Source: Calditrichales bacterium MX18-03 (lineage in GTDB: Bacteria; Bacillota; Clostridia; Lutisporales; Lutisporaceae). Taken from it: a DNA stretch of 64,000 nt. The notes beneath the pieces are model-generated. The model was not told the DNA's origin, did not search any database, and saw only the letters and a list, made by a program, of their open reading frames with translations. Where the stretch lies: the NCBI GenBank assembly GCA_021083345.1, contig JAJGRE010000001.1, positions 682,001 to 746,000 on the forward strand. The letters are read 5' to 3'. Within the stretch, counting starts at the first letter, position 1. Each line of letters begins with the position of its first letter. Shown in pieces: positions 62,896-64,000 of the stretch. The translations under genes and the position numbers were made by a program.

Positions 62896-64000
62896 TTACT
62901 TTTCCTGCTGGCAGGCGATATTATCCAGAATCGGCATTCCAGCAGGAGAGCTGCTTTCATTTGCATTGGGACCTGCTTTTACGATGGCTTCCGAAACCCC
63001 TTTGAATTTTTGGAAGTTGTTCTCAAAGTCTTTGGCCAGCTTTCTGGCGGTTTTATCGTAGGCATACTTATCCGTCCATACATTTCTTGGGTTCAGGATT
63101 TCTGACGGAACGCCCGGACATTCTGCCGGAACCGCTACTCTGAAAATCGGATCGGTTTCATAGCTGACCTTTTCCAGGCTGCCGTCTATCGCTGCATTGA
63201 CCATGGCTCTTGTATAAGGCAGCTTCATCCGCTTGCCGACACCATAGGAGCCGCCGCTCCAGCCGGTATTGACCAGATAAACGCTGGCATTGCGCTCATC
63301 GATCTTCTTACCCAACAGTTCGGCATAAACCTGCGGCTTCATCGGCATGAAAGGTGCGCCGAAGCAGGTGGAGAAAGTAGCTGTGGGCTCAACGATGCCC
63401 CTTTCGGTACCTGCCAGCTTGCTTGTATAGCCGGACATGAAATGATACATGGCCTGCTCTTTTGTAAGCTTTGATACCGGCGGCAGTACGCCCGTAGCAT
63501 CCGCTGTCAGGAATATGACAGTGGAGGGATGGCCTCCAACGCCTTCTTCCACAGCATTATCGATATAAGTTACCGGATAGCCGGCCCTTGTGTTTTCTGT
63601 ATAAAGCTCACTGTCGTAATCCGGTGCCCCGGTCACCTCATCATGTACCACATTCTCAACAACTGTTCCGAAACGGATGGCATTCCAGATCTGCGGCTCA
63701 TTCTCTTGGGACAGCTTGATGCATTTGGCATAGCAGCCGCCTTCAAAATTGAAGACCCCATGCTCCGTCCAGCCGTGCTCATCATCGCCGATCAGCTTTC
63801 GCCCCTTGTCTGCCGACAGTGTGGTCTTACCTGTGCCCGATAATCCGAAGAACAGCGCAACATCGCCCTGCTCACCGATATTTGCCGAGCAATGCATAGG
63901 CATGACACCCTTCAGCGGCAGCAGGTAATTCATGACGGTAAAAAGCGATTTTTTAATTTCTCCGCAGTATTTTGTCCCGCCGATGATAACGGTTTTTCTG
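62896..64000 (-). CDS. pckA: Phosphoenolpyruvate carboxykinase (ATP), C-terminal part
   Basis: The gene enters from the right edge; about 368 of the usual 520-540 residues are visible. The reading is continuous upstream of the internal ATG at 63933 ([20 protein letters not shown] before MNYLLP). Motifs: the P-loop [22 protein letters not shown] with metal-binding Asp, [10 protein letters not shown] and VNTGWSGG with substrate Arg/Gly further on. The ATP-type interconverts oxaloacetate and PEP in gluconeogenesis or, in some anaerobes, in CO2-fixing fermentation. Confidence 0.95.
   Translation of the reverse strand, partial: RKTVIIGGTKYCGEIKKSLFTVMNYLLPLKGVMPMHCSANIGEQGDVALFFGLSGTGKTTLSADKGRKLIGDDEHGWTEHGVFNFEGGCYAKCIKLSQENEPQIWNAIRFGTVVENVVHDEVTGAPDYDSELYTENTRAGYPVTYIDNAVEEGVGGHPSTVIFLTADATGVLPPVSKLTKEQAMYHFMSGYTSKLAGTERGIVEPTATFSTCFGAPFMPMKPQVYAELLGKKIDERNASVYLVNTGWSGGSYGVGKRMKLPYTRAMVNAAIDGSLEKVSYETDPIFRVAVPAECPGVPSEILNPRNVWTDKYAYDKTARKLAKDFENNFQKFKGVSEAIVKAGPNANESSSPAGMPILDNIACQQEK

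Overview
The window looks like a chromosome segment of an anaerobic, spore-forming Clostridia-type Firmicute. The support is a SpoVD-like penicillin-binding protein with a PASTA domain, a small Spo0E-type protein, a GerMN lipoprotein, a SCIFF-type radical SAM maturase, a ferredoxin-type flavin thioredoxin reductase, T-box and Mn riboswitch regulation, strong GGAGG ribosome sites and an ATP-type PEP carboxykinase. No rRNA, tRNA, phage, IS element or CRISPR array was seen. Nearly all the sequence is ordinary housekeeping or metabolic DNA; the novelty lies in small genes and leader regions.

Layout. 1-8.5 kb: the division and cell-wall cluster read leftward (mraZ-rsmH-ftsL-spoVD-murE-murF-mraY-murD), with MraZ-type 10-bp direct repeats in front of mraZ. 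8.6-11.7 kb: a small Spo0E-like gene, lgt, an SDH-fold protease and a divergent unknown gene. 11.7-14.5 kb: SCIFF maturase-pduL-deoC. 14.5-14.9 kb: a 64-residue DUF1858 protein whose second active-site Cys codon is UGA (a likely selenoprotein). It has its own consensus promoter, a CsoR/CstR-like operator and a SECIS-like hairpin, and lies beside a flavin thioredoxin reductase that lacks NADPH motifs. 15.7-24.6 kb: membrane protease, GerMN lipoprotein, RpiR regulator, lipoprotein, PlsC, TSUP transporter and a CBS/DRTGG/DHH pyrophosphatase.

24.7-30.9 kb: a P-type ATPase behind a yybP-ykoY (Mn2+) riboswitch, the membrane subunits of a Na+-pumping decarboxylase, TerC, and a divergent LysR gene whose promoter overlaps that of terC. 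30.9-34.4 kb: RF3 and the two-subunit L-serine dehydratase, the latter with a palindrome over its promoter. 34.4-46.6 kb: a branched-chain amino acid supercluster (ilvC-leuA-cimA-leuC-leuD-leuB-ilvB-ilvE, with ilvD divergent). Its leader carries an isoleucine T-box overlapped by an Ile/Leu/Val-rich leader ORF that ends just past the specifier codon. CimA supplies a threonine-independent isoleucine route that shares LeuCDB with leucine synthesis.

46.6-53.5 kb: a diguanylate cyclase, psuG, mtnA, psuK, a PhzF protein and a 420-residue protein I cannot place. 53.5-60.3 kb: a MocR-led operon (MocR, C_GCAxxG_C_C protein, aminotransferase, LUD protein, GNAT) divergent from an M20 peptidase and two GNATs, with about 20-bp-spaced repeats between them. 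60.3-64 kb: a UPF0489 (peptide-arginase-like) protein, a Nudix hydrolase, an MFS transporter and the truncated pckA. Start codons were moved from the longest open frame wherever a clear ribosome site indicated it.
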